Positions 1 to 7,794 of a DNA stretch of 17,675 nt are shown piece by piece (within the stretch, counting starts at the first letter, position 1; each line of letters opens with the position of its first letter). The translations under genes and the position numbers were made by a program. The DNA is taken from contig JANBTH010000424.1 in assembly GCA_027578815.1 (NCBI GenBank), positions 1 through 17,675 on the forward strand. The letters are read 5' to 3'. The DNA comes from Coemansia sp. RSA 1804. Lineage: Eukaryota > Kickxellomycota > Kickxellomycetes > Kickxellales > Kickxellaceae. The notes beneath the pieces are model-generated. The model had not been told where the DNA came from, searched no databases, and was given only the letters and a program-made list of their open reading frames with translations.

Positions 1-2405
1 GCCACACGCATAGTTCTGTCGTTCTTTGCTGCCAATAAAGCATTTGCTGCGTTCTGCCGCACCGACTGGCTCGAAAGATCTCCGACAATCCAGGTCGACA
101 CAACACCGGTGTCATTGGATTGCGTGGCACTGTCATCATCATCTACCTTGTCTGACCCGGCACTGAATCCAAGATAAAAGACATTATCGCTCATCCACTC
201 TTGCACATTCTGCGCGCTAAGATCCAACACACGCAGTGGATTATCGTCCGAAACGTAGACGAGAGAGTTGCGCGATCCTACAGCGCCCTTCCCATACACC
301 ACATCCTGGATATCGTCATCTGCAGAGATCTCGTTATTCCTCAGCTTGGTGCCCAGCTCCCACGTCTGCTTAAAGTACGTGTTGAGAACAGCTCTTTGCA
401 AACCACGGTCCAATGCAATCTGCGCGCCGTTGACAAAGGCAAGACCACCGGGTGTCGAAACTGGGCTAAGATCCAGACGCTCGCAATACTTGACAGTGCT
501 ACTCCACCGCTTGTCCAGCCACTGAGGATGGCGACCAGGCACTGCTATATCGTCCCATTCAAGGGGGGTTTCGCCATCCTTTGTCTTGTGTGACTTTCTA
601 TGGGTTTCGTAGAATGTGCGCATAGTGCTGATCAGAGTGGCAGATATGCCTCTGCGCTGGTTGCTCAGATGTGCGACAAGGGCTTCTCGGGCAAACATCT
701 GCCAGTCCTTCTTCTTGAATGCGCGGCGCATGTAAAGAACAAATTTTGCCATTTCGTTTGCAGGGGTCTGCTTCTCTGGCGTGGTATAGTCAACCAGCGG
801 AACAACGCCATACTGCATTGGCAGACCATGCTCAATGCTGGTCAGTGCATCCTCGTAAATGGTGATCCAGCTCTCGATGGATGACAGATCAAGCGCGTAT
901 ATTGTCTGAACAACATTCTTTCTTACGCGCTGTACCATGCCAGGGCTGATGATGCGCTTGAGATTGCTGATATCAGAAGGCCAACCCGAATAGCGTTTGT
1001 CCTTTTCCAAGTCATTCAGCCACCAAATGGTCTTTTTCTCCGTCGACGAGTCACGCATGTCAAAGGAAATCGATTCATCGTCACCGTCGTTCTGGCCAGC
1101 TGATTCTGAAAGCAGAAGATCCACAGCTTGCGTCTGCGAAAGACCAACACTCTCAAGCCCTTCGATTGCAACATTCTCCTTGCGCAAGTGCTCCAGAAGA
1201 TGGAACGGATCGAGTCTGCTTTCCTCAATCTCAAGACCATTTATGCGGAACATGTTCTTGCTCGACATCTGACCCGTGGATCTAATGTTCTCGGCAAAAG
1301 TGCTGTTTAACTCTATACTCGACAACAAGTGCGCATAGCGTGGCAGGTTCTGTGAAAGCTGCTTGAGGGTCTCCAGCTTGTCTGCCGAGGAAAGAACCAT
1401 TTGGACCGCCTGAACCCCAAGATCAACCGCCTGCTTTTCTGACAGCCCCTTGACCGATGGCACTGTCTCTGAAGCAAACAACGAGATGCCCTCGCTGTCT
1501 TCAGTCCTCCCTCCTTGTATTTTTATTTTTGAATTCGTCTTTGCGTTAGACCTCCTATCGTCATCCTCAATATCGCGGTCATCAATGACCTTGTACTCGG
1601 TGCTCTTCAACGCAAGCTCAACACCGTAGCCCGAAAGCCCAAGCGGCCGTGACAACGAGTCGGTAAGTTCTGCGCCTTGAGGGCGGTAGCGGAGGATATA
1701 GGTAACCTCCGAGTTCTCCGATAGCTCAGCCAGATGTGTGTGCATGTCAGAGAACTTTTCCGAGCGTGGGTCGGCGTAGAGAACAATAAGCTTACTGGGC
1801 TTTTGTCCGCCCGAAGAAGGGTATACGTGGTCAAACTCCAACTGCTCAGGAGCCACTATGGCCTCTTCTACGTAGGTGGAACCGTAGAACTTTTCGCTAT
1901 CCAGCAGGCTTGCTAGTGCTTCGACCGAGCATAGCTGTTTGTCTTTGTACTGCGCCCATACAACACAAGATTCGTCAAACACTTGCTCGCCTCTTGCGCC
2001 AACAATGTCGGGAACAGCGGTTTCGTTGTACAGCTGGTACTGCGCAACAACCACCGGTGCGTATACGTGGGCGGACAGCTCGAGCTTCAGAAGCGAAAGC
2101 GCAAAGGGTTCCAAGAGCCTGTCCTGCTCTATCCACTGAAGCGACTCGGAATAGATATCGGCATCCGACAGCTGCCGACTAAGAGCACCGCTGGATGCGA
2201 GTTTGAGAATGAACGGAAAGTATGCGCTGCTGTTGTGTGCTGCTACGCCTTCTGCAATCTCGAGCGCCAAAGGCGGTGCAGCAAACCCAGAGTTGAGACG
2301 TATGCGGATCGGTGGGTCTATGTCCATGGCCTCGGACGCTGCTGCGCCAAGGGCTCTTAGCAGCAGGCCAGCCAAAGCACATTGTAGGCTCGCTGACAGC
2401 CACAT
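1..2405 (-). CDS. UDP-glucose:glycoprotein glucosyltransferase, N-terminal part (3' end beyond window)
   Basis: Reading the minus strand from the ATG at 2405-2403 gives one uninterrupted frame of about 801 codons to the window edge, with no intron. The enzyme is the ER folding sensor that re-glucosylates misfolded N-glycoproteins so that calnexin-type chaperones retain them. Residues 1-24 form a hydrophobic signal peptide. The family block SGYGVELALKSTEY lies near residue 260, and FRINGLEIEESRLDPFHLLE, the typical thioredoxin-like domain motif, near residue 390. A further family-like stretch around residue 540 includes RKNVVQTIYALDLSS and YGVVPLVDY. The visible part covers the thioredoxin-like sensor domains; the C-terminal GT24 catalytic domain must lie to the left. 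A hydrophilic acidic/basic linker after residue 270 is normal for the family. The gene is divergent from the next one across about 440 bases. Identification rests on recalled family motifs and is firm. Confidence 0.93.
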   Translation of the reverse strand, partial: MWLSASLQCALAGLLLRALGAAASEAMDIDPPIRIRLNSGFAAPPLALEIAEGVAAHNSSAYFPFILKLASSGALSRQLSDADIYSESLQWIEQDRLLEPFALSLLKLELSAHVYAPVVVAQYQLYNETAVPDIVGARGEQVFDESCVVWAQYKDKQLCSVEALASLLDSEKFYGSTYVEEAIVAPEQLEFDHVYPSSGGQKPSKLIVLYADPRSEKFSDMHTHLAELSENSEVTYILRYRPQGAELTDSLSRPLGLSGYGVELALKSTEYKVIDDRDIEDDDRRSNAKTNSKIKIQGGRTEDSEGISLFASETVPSVKGLSEKQAVDLGVQAVQMVLSSADKLETLKQLSQNLPRYAHLLSSIELNSTFAENIRSTGQMSSKNMFRINGLEIEESRLDPFHLLEHLRKENVAIEGLESVGLSQTQAVDLLLSESAGQNDGDDESISFDMRDSSTEKKTIWWLNDLEKDKRYSGWPSDISNLKRIISPGMVQRVRKNVVQTIYALDLSSIESWITIYEDALTSIEHGLPMQYGVVPLVDYTTPEKQTPANEMAKFVLYMRRAFKKKDWQMFAREALVAHLSNQRRGISATLISTMRTFYETHRKSHKTKDGETPLEWDDIAVPGRHPQWLDKRWSSTVKYCERLDLSPVSTPGGLAFVNGAQIALDRGLQRAVLNTYFKQTWELGTKLRNNEISADDDIQDVVYGKGAVGSRNSLVYVSDDNPLRVLDLSAQNVQEWMSDNVFYLGFSAGSDKVDDDDSATQSNDTGVVSTWIVGDLSSQSVRQNAANALLAAKNDRTMRV

Positions 2406-2845
2406 GGTGTTAACGAAAGGATAGAAAACAACGTGGTGGATTTTAAATAAATTTTAGAAAAGAATCGCTTTCTTCCTCCCTTCTTTCCTAAGGATGCACA
2501 CCGACTCTGACAAGCGCTGGAAGAAAACTGAATTAGAGGAACGGGGTATTCCACGATTTGAGATATAATAAATAGAGATACTAGCTAAAGACAGCTGTTG
2601 TAGAGAGAAGAAGGTCAAGCTTCCGCCAAACTGGGCTTAGTTGCCAAAAAGCAAAAAGGCGATGAGCTCAGCCACACACTGCATAGAAATGAAAAGCAAC
2701 AACAATAAAAAAACCAGTTGCGTCACTCGGTCTGATCCAAATTTCCTTGGACCTTTTTCTCGTTTCTTCCTCTTCTCCGACGTTTACGCTACTATAATCT
2801 AATTACGCTCGATTCTTTTTTCATTTGCTACTGTTGTTTGGTTTG
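2406..2845. promoter_or_regulatory. divergent intergenic promoter region
   Basis: This is a non-coding stretch of about 440 bases between the divergent starts of the UGGT gene (left) and the mini-exon gene (right). It is A+T-rich with pyrimidine-rich runs near 2466-2490 and 2755-2780. It presumably holds both core promoters. I see no convincing specific factor site, RNA gene or reading frame. Confidence 0.5.
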
Positions 2846-3116
2846 ATGGATGCTGAAATCGTAAGCAAATATGTAATGTTATTCGTGCTTATTGGAAATG
2901 ATTTAATTCCTTCACAAAAAGTACTAACAAAACAGACCGCAAAAAGAACTACTTTGTAGCTGTCGCATATCGGGTCGCTTGGAAACATTCTGTCAAACAA
3001 TGACTGCCAGCAGTTGTACGAGAAGAATGCCAGCTATCTGGAAATACGCGAATTCGTAGTAAAGTACTCATTGGACGGACACTTTGATTCCGCAGTTGAC
3101 GAAGGAAGTCGCAATT

Positions 3117-3153
<37 letters not shown>

Positions 3154-4627
3154 CAAGAAGCCAAAGCACAAGGTTCCGGTTGCATCCTTGCGTGGCGTAA
3201 TAAACCCGCTTCTGGAGGAAAGACGGTATGAAGAGTGCGTTCGGTTTCTTGTTGCTGTTGGCGATGAAAGGATAATTCAGGACCGAACCGTTGTGGACAA
3301 CATGCTGGCTGTGTTCCGGCCAACAAGCTTGATAGAAAAGGATCTGAAGGAGCGCAGCAGCTTTCTTTTGAAAAGCGTCCAACACTCCAGCATCGATACG
3401 ACTGGGGTGTGGAAGATCGACGATGAGCGCAGACGCACGATTGCTCGATCTCAGCAGACCATCTTGGCCTACCTTTCGTCGGTATGCGACAGATGCCAGT
3501 TTGTCAAGCCGTGGTTTGACAGTAGGTTTGCGGATAACCCAGACTTGTTTGAAATATTGCTAAAAGAGCTGGCGTCAGCCCCAGAAGAAGAAGAAACCGA
3601 AGGAGAAGAAAAGCTAGGCGACAGCAGCGAACCAGAGACCTCCACAGCTGCTCTTGAAACCGAAATGTACACGTACCGTGTTTTGCTCGCATGCGTGCTT
3701 TTGAAGCAGATGCGCGCAGACCTGGCATTGCACATCAGCAATCCATATGACTCAATGTTCTACAAGCTTGTATACGGGTCTCAGGGCGTGGTTGCGCTTG
3801 CTTCGTGGGCAACGATTATTGGAGGCACCGTCTCGAATGCATTGAACGAGGAGATGAGCGGAGGGTGTTCTAGCAATGAAAAGACGCTCGCATATCTTAT
3901 GGAAAACATGTTGTTCACCATTGCAAGCGCTGGCGCGCTTGATATGGATATGGCTGTTATAACCATTTTCAAAAATCCAGATGTCCGGTTTAACGAGTGG
4001 ATCGAGCTGCTTGATATGGCCGAGTCAGACATGGTAGCTGTAAGAATGATTGACCACATCCTGGTTTCGCGCTTTAGGTTTGACTTGAAAGCGGGCAAGC
4101 AAACAGCGCATCTTGGTGCCAAAGCAATCTCACTGCCACCTGGGGGCGCAAAGACGGTTTTCTGTCTGCAATGTGTACGCCCAAAATCAAATGCAAATAA
4201 CTCCAAAGAGTGGTACCAGCTTGTCACCATGCTTGGGCGTTTGGTGCAGCGGACGGTAAATGCGTATGGAAGCAGGATGTACCATATCAATAGCCATAAG
4301 CAGCTTGCGGCCGAGGGTGCAGGCGGCGGCTCTGAGGCTGTCCTGGCTACTAGATTGCAGGCAAGCGGAGGCATAGACGTCGAGGCGCTTCACAAGGCAT
4401 GCGTCGCATTGGTTGGCCACTTGGAAGAGAAGCTGCCACGGCCAGACGCTCACAGCGAGCAACAGCGGCCCAAGGGTGTTGGTCTGCCCGTGTCTGCAAT
4501 GGAAGATGGCGGCTCTGCAAGCAAAACTTTGGGAAGCGGCAGCCTTAACAAGCTTGAGATGGTTGCGCTTGTATATTTAGAGCTGGATCTGATCGAATCG
4601 TTTTTGGAGCAGCTGTTGCGTCACTAG
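2846..4627 (+). CDS. uncharacterised alpha-helical protein, spliced (exons 2846-2860 and 2960-4627)
   Basis: The large reading frame ends at TAG 4625-4627 but has no in-frame ATG near its start, and it stays open back to a TAG at 2957-2959. That TAG is better read as a 3' splice site. Upstream are an ATG at 2846, the codons MDAEI, and a GTAAGC donor at 2861, and both exon ends are in phase 0. The spliced product is 560 residues beginning MDAEILSHIGSLGNI. No signal peptide or membrane segment is visible. A run of ten alanines follows residue ~60, an acidic Glu-rich linker lies around residues 215-240, and the rest looks helical and repeat-like. I do not recognise the family. The C-terminal segment (LNKLEMVALVYLELDLIESF) looks like a conserved helical end. 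The next gene starts 203 bases downstream on the same strand. The gene is confidently real; its function is unknown. Confidence 0.85.
2861..2959 (+). other. spliceosomal intron (99 bases)
   Basis: The donor is GTAAGC at 2861-2866, the branch point is a perfect TACTAAC at 2922-2928, and the acceptor is TTTGTAG ending at 2959. The branch-to-acceptor distance is about 30 bases. An earlier CAG at 2933-2935 lies too close to the branch point, and using it would leave the in-frame TAG in the exon. Splicing joins codons ATC and CTG in phase 0. Confidence 0.82.
3121..3150 (+). repeat. (AGC)10 trinucleotide microsatellite encoding poly-alanine
   Basis: Ten uninterrupted AGC units lie inside the coding exon. 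In the gene's frame they read as GCA codons plus a final GCG, giving ten consecutive alanines. The pure repeat is expected to vary in length between isolates without breaking the frame. Confidence 0.95.
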
Positions 4628-4830
4628 CTCCACTGCCGCATTGATTGCGATGCTGACAAATCAAATCTGGACTTTTTTTTCGTTGGACAGCCACCGCAAA
4701 AGATATTTCGTGCTTTTTGACCTTGCTATTCCACGTTTCTTCGGCTTCTGCTTTATTGCGTCCAATTTACTATTATTTTATTTTATCTTTTGTTTTGTTT
4801 TGTAATATATACATTGCCCCTTCTTCGTAA

Positions 4831-5718
4831 ATGAGCAGCCATCCAAAGGTCGGAGAGAGACTAGCCTCTATCAAGCATGTTGTGCTTGTTCTGTCGGGCA
4901 AAGGCGGAGTGGGCAAGTCGTCGTGCACCGTCCAGCTGGCGCTTTCTCTTGTCAACCAAGGCCACCGGGTAGGGGTTTTGGACATTGATCTGTGCGGACC
5001 AAGCATCCCGCGCATGCTTGGCGTAGAGAGCCATCAGATTCACCAGGCCTCTTCGGGATGGGTGCCCGTGTATGCCGATCCAGACAAGCGGCTTTCGTGC
5101 ATGTCCATTGCGTTCCTGCTTCCGAGCAGGGACTCGTCGGTTGTTTGGCGTGGCCCCAAAAAGAACGCAATGATCAAGCTGTTTTTGTCCGATGTGTACT
5201 GGGGAGAGCTGGACTATCTTCTTATTGACACGCCTCCCGGAACCAGCGACGAGCATCTGGCTGTTGTCGAGTACCTGCAAGAGTGGAATCCTGACGGTGC
5301 GGTGATCATCACGACGCCACAGGCAGTTGCGCTAGCTGACGTGAAGAAGGAGATCAATTTCTGCGAGAAGGTTGGGCTGCCTATCCTTGGTCTTGTAGAG
5401 AACATGAGCGGCTTTGTTTGTCCGCATTGCGCCGAATGCACCAACGTTTTTTCCACAGGAGGAGGCGAGGGCTTGGCAAAGCATATGGACATTTCGTTTT
5501 TGGGAAGAGCTCCAATTGACCCGAATCTCGTGATGCTTCTGGAGCAGGAAGATAAAACCCTGGTTCCAAATGTCAACGAGCCAAAGGAAAACGAGGACGA
5601 GAGGGAAAAGACTGCGTCGATTGTCGAGACATACCAGCAGTGTGAACTCAGCAAGATCTTCTCCGTGATTGCAAAGCATTTGGAGGAAAAACTTGATGAG
5701 AAGGCAACTACTTCTTGA
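4831..5718 (+). CDS. CFD1: cytosolic Fe-S cluster assembly factor CFD1 / NUBP2
   Basis: This 295-residue P-loop ATPase belongs to the Mrp/NBP35 family. It forms the scaffold complex with NBP35 that builds [4Fe-4S] clusters for cytosolic and nuclear proteins. The deviant Walker A motif GKGGVGKS is at residues 23-30. LDIDLCGPSIPRMLG, typical of the family, is at 50-64, and the Walker B-like segment LLIDTPPGTSDEH at 130-142. The bridging-cluster cysteines are in CPHCAEC (Cys197, Cys200, Cys203). There is no N-terminal four-cysteine ferredoxin-like extension, which separates it from NBP35. The ATG at 4831 leaves a short leader before the conserved VVLVLSGKGG, as in known CFD1 proteins, and the length matches the family. 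It is a single exon. A charged stretch around residues 249-262 is less conserved but intact. Confidence 0.95.
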   Translation: MSSHPKVGERLASIKHVVLVLSGKGGVGKSSCTVQLALSLVNQGHRVGVLDIDLCGPSIPRMLGVESHQIHQASSGWVPVYADPDKRLSCMSIAFLLPSRDSSVVWRGPKKNAMIKLFLSDVYWGELDYLLIDTPPGTSDEHLAVVEYLQEWNPDGAVIITTPQAVALADVKKEINFCEKVGLPILGLVENMSGFVCPHCAECTNVFSTGGGEGLAKHMDISFLGRAPIDPNLVMLLEQEDKTLVPNVNEPKENEDEREKTASIVETYQQCELSKIFSVIAKHLEEKLDEKATTS

Positions 5719-5855
5719 ACCTTGTTGCGTTCTAGAATTTCTGGTATTTATTTCAAAAGGTCTTTTCGTTTATACTCGTTGTGAAAACAAATCAAACATC
5801 CAGTTTTACCTTTGAATGTCTTACATAAAGAGAAAATAATGTGAATACTGAGGAT

Positions 5856-5888
5856 GTGCTTTTTTTCTTTCAAGTGCTTTTTTTCTTT
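5856..5888 (+). repeat. 15-base direct repeat in a T-rich promoter tract
   Basis: GTGCTTTTTTTCTTT occurs at 5856-5870 and again at 5874-5888. It sits in the pyrimidine-rich region 90-120 bases upstream of the first F-box start. It is probably a local slippage duplication in a poly-T promoter element. Confidence 0.7.
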
Positions 5889-5977
5889 TCTCTCTTTCAT
5901 TCCATTTTTTTATATTTCATCTCCTTGTCTCTAATAAACCTTTCATAATCATATACTTAATCTGGGGTATTCGCAGA

Positions 5978-7345
5978 ATGCATATTAACGAGCTTCCCGA
6001 CTTGGTTATTTCTAGAATATTTGACTGTATATGCAATGACGCAGAAAACACATACTCCAGCTACGGCAGGTTTCAAAAGTGGAGGGTCAAGCTATTAATT
6101 TTGTCTGTCTGCAGAGCTTGGAGACAGATAGCACTATCGATTGCCCACAAAAGATCGTTTGTGCGAGTTATGAGTGTTGGTAGCCAAGAAAACCTACGCA
6201 GTTCAGATGAGCAGAAAAGACTGCAAACAGAAAATTTTGTTGTGAAATCCAATATGGATATAATTGGCAATGTTGCAGACAAGCTGTGTATTACAAATAT
6301 TGAACTCATTATTAGTATTAGCCAAAATCCAGTTCTTGCTATTATCAGGATTTTAGAAAAGGTGCAACAACACCGAATTTATCTTGAAAAGGTAAGAACG
6401 ATGGAGCTGGTTATCGTTTCAGCGTTTGAAGCAAATAGATTGTTTAATCGACCTTCAGACATTGAGGAAGCTCGACAAATGGGGATTCAGTTGGCCCAGC
6501 TTATTCCTTCTATTCAATCCATTAAATGGCAAAAGGGAGGGAATGCACCGGTGGTATTGGCATTTGTGAAATCTGTAGTTGAAAGCTACGCCTATCAACT
6601 GAGTGAATTTTATCTTCCACATATGGCACTTGAAGATGTCAATAATTTTTCTGATAAACTAGAGTCTATGCATATATACGGCAATTGGGGCGTTTCAAGA
6701 AACCCGTCTCATATTCCAGCAGAGAGCATAAAGTTTCTTAGTATGGATTATATAGCGTGTAATTTTGATTGGAATGTTTTCCTAAGCAGTAGCAGAACAA
6801 GTAGCAAGACTCCAAAGCCTCTTGTTTTTGAAAATCTAAAGAATGTGCAACTACGTGTTGAAAAAGACGCTATCAATATCTATGGCGAAGATAACACATT
6901 GGAATATAACAAACGCTTTTACGATTACAAGTTGATAGCACCAAATCTTGAAAGTATCACAATACTTGTATGTCCATACACTCTATTATTCCTCGCGTCA
7001 GTTGAACAACCATTCACCATTAGGCATATTAATTTGGAGATGAAAACATCAGCATTTAGTTTCAAGAATTTTAACCTGGCAAATGCCAAAAAGGTACTAA
7101 CAAAGTACGGAGATAAAGATGATTACAAAACAGATTTAGATTACCAATACACTTTGTTGAATGATTTATTAAATATCTCCGGTTTGGCAGAATACACAAA
7201 AGCTGTAATTGGACGCAGTTACATTCCAGTTAATGTTTCAAAAATAGATTGGAAGTATCTCAATGAAGCTTGGTTTTGCGAACCGCTTAAAGATAATCAG
7301 TTAGAGCTCTTGGTTACTAAACATCCAAATTTGAAGGTTATGTAG
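5978..7345 (+). CDS. F-box protein with degenerate leucine-rich C-terminal region (copy 1)
   Basis: This is a 455-residue single-exon protein. The N-terminus, INELPDLVISRIFDCI followed by LLILSVCRAWRQIAL at about residues 39-53, has the spacing of an F-box, the motif that docks on Skp1 in SCF ubiquitin ligases. The remainder has widely spaced strand-like leucine/isoleucine patterns (for example LVFENLKNVQLRVE and APNLESITILV) and ends in HPNLKVM. It resembles a decayed leucine-rich substrate-recognition domain; the substrate is unknown. The next plus-strand gene is a clear paralog, so the pair arose by tandem duplication. Base composition is visibly more A+T-rich than the CFD1 and peptidase genes. 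No signal peptide or membrane segment is seen. F-box assignment is likely; the precise role cannot be read from sequence. Confidence 0.8.
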   Translation: MHINELPDLVISRIFDCICNDAENTYSSYGRFQKWRVKLLILSVCRAWRQIALSIAHKRSFVRVMSVGSQENLRSSDEQKRLQTENFVVKSNMDIIGNVADKLCITNIELIISISQNPVLAIIRILEKVQQHRIYLEKVRTMELVIVSAFEANRLFNRPSDIEEARQMGIQLAQLIPSIQSIKWQKGGNAPVVLAFVKSVVESYAYQLSEFYLPHMALEDVNNFSDKLESMHIYGNWGVSRNPSHIPAESIKFLSMDYIACNFDWNVFLSSSRTSSKTPKPLVFENLKNVQLRVEKDAINIYGEDNTLEYNKRFYDYKLIAPNLESITILVCPYTLLFLASVEQPFTIRHINLEMKTSAFSFKNFNLANAKKVLTKYGDKDDYKTDLDYQYTLLNDLLNISGLAEYTKAVIGRSYIPVNVSKIDWKYLNEAWFCEPLKDNQLELLVTKHPNLKVM

Positions 7346-7353
7346 CTAAATAC

Positions 7354-7450
7354 ATTAGCAATGGCTAGATCAAATGCTGCGTTTCTAGGGATTTTAAAAA
7401 TCCAAGTTAAAAGACATAGATGTATTGCTAATAAAACAAAAACCTAGAAA
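7354..7450 (+). repeat. two interleaved inverted repeats in the 3' region of F-box copy 1
   Basis: ATTAGCAAT (7354-7362) pairs perfectly with ATTGCTAAT (7424-7432). TTTCTAGG (7382-7389) pairs perfectly with CCTAGAAA (7443-7450). The arms are ordered A-B-A'-B', a pseudoknot-like topology. A small hairpin, GGATTTT/AAAATCC, lies between them starting near 7389. Confidence 0.5.
7430..7435 (+). terminator. candidate polyadenylation signal (F-box copy 1)
   Basis: AATAAA lies about 85 bases after the stop codon of F-box copy 1. It is plausible but unproven in an A+T-rich tract where the hexamer occurs easily. Confidence 0.35.
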
Positions 7451-7794
7451 TTGATTGACACTACATTGCTTTGAATAATCTGGAGGTTTAAATGCCGTAT
7501 TTACTTTTTCTGTTTCTTGTCAATTCAGTAGTTCAATTAATTAACATCGTTTCATCCATAGAGACTTTACACTCACCTTCAATTCAGATATCATTTTTTT
7601 GCTTTTACAATGTGCGAAGCCGAGGTCATGCTTATTCTGCTTTACATGTTTGTCAAAAAATGTGAATTTAAATATCGAGGGCGGCAGAAGCGGACGATTT
7701 GGCCTTTTCCCTTTCGTTAGTATCATTTTAAAAAGATTTTCTTCTTTCTAATATATTTTTATATCTACACATATTCTACAAAACTATTGGCACA

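Larger units (their letters stand above)
7346..7794. other. intergenic region between the two F-box genes
   Basis: About 450 A+T-rich bases hold the 3' end of copy 1 and the promoter of copy 2. An AATAAA lies at 7430-7435. Interleaved inverted repeats occupy 7354-7450 (listed separately). A short open frame on the minus strand at 7541-7726 has no supporting features. Confidence 0.5.

Noticed and set aside
201..2424. Several plus-strand open frames across the left end
   Set aside because: The minus strand encodes a continuous UGGT protein with family motifs through the whole interval; the plus-strand frames are short, overlapping shadows.
3781..4374. 197-codon open frame on the minus strand inside the unidentified gene
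   Set aside because: It lies wholly antisense to a well-supported coding exon, has no recognisable domain and is best explained as a shadow of the sense codon usage.
7541..7726. 61-codon minus-strand frame between the F-box genes
   Set aside because: It has basic, low-information content and no homology that I recognise, and it overlaps the promoter of F-box copy 2.
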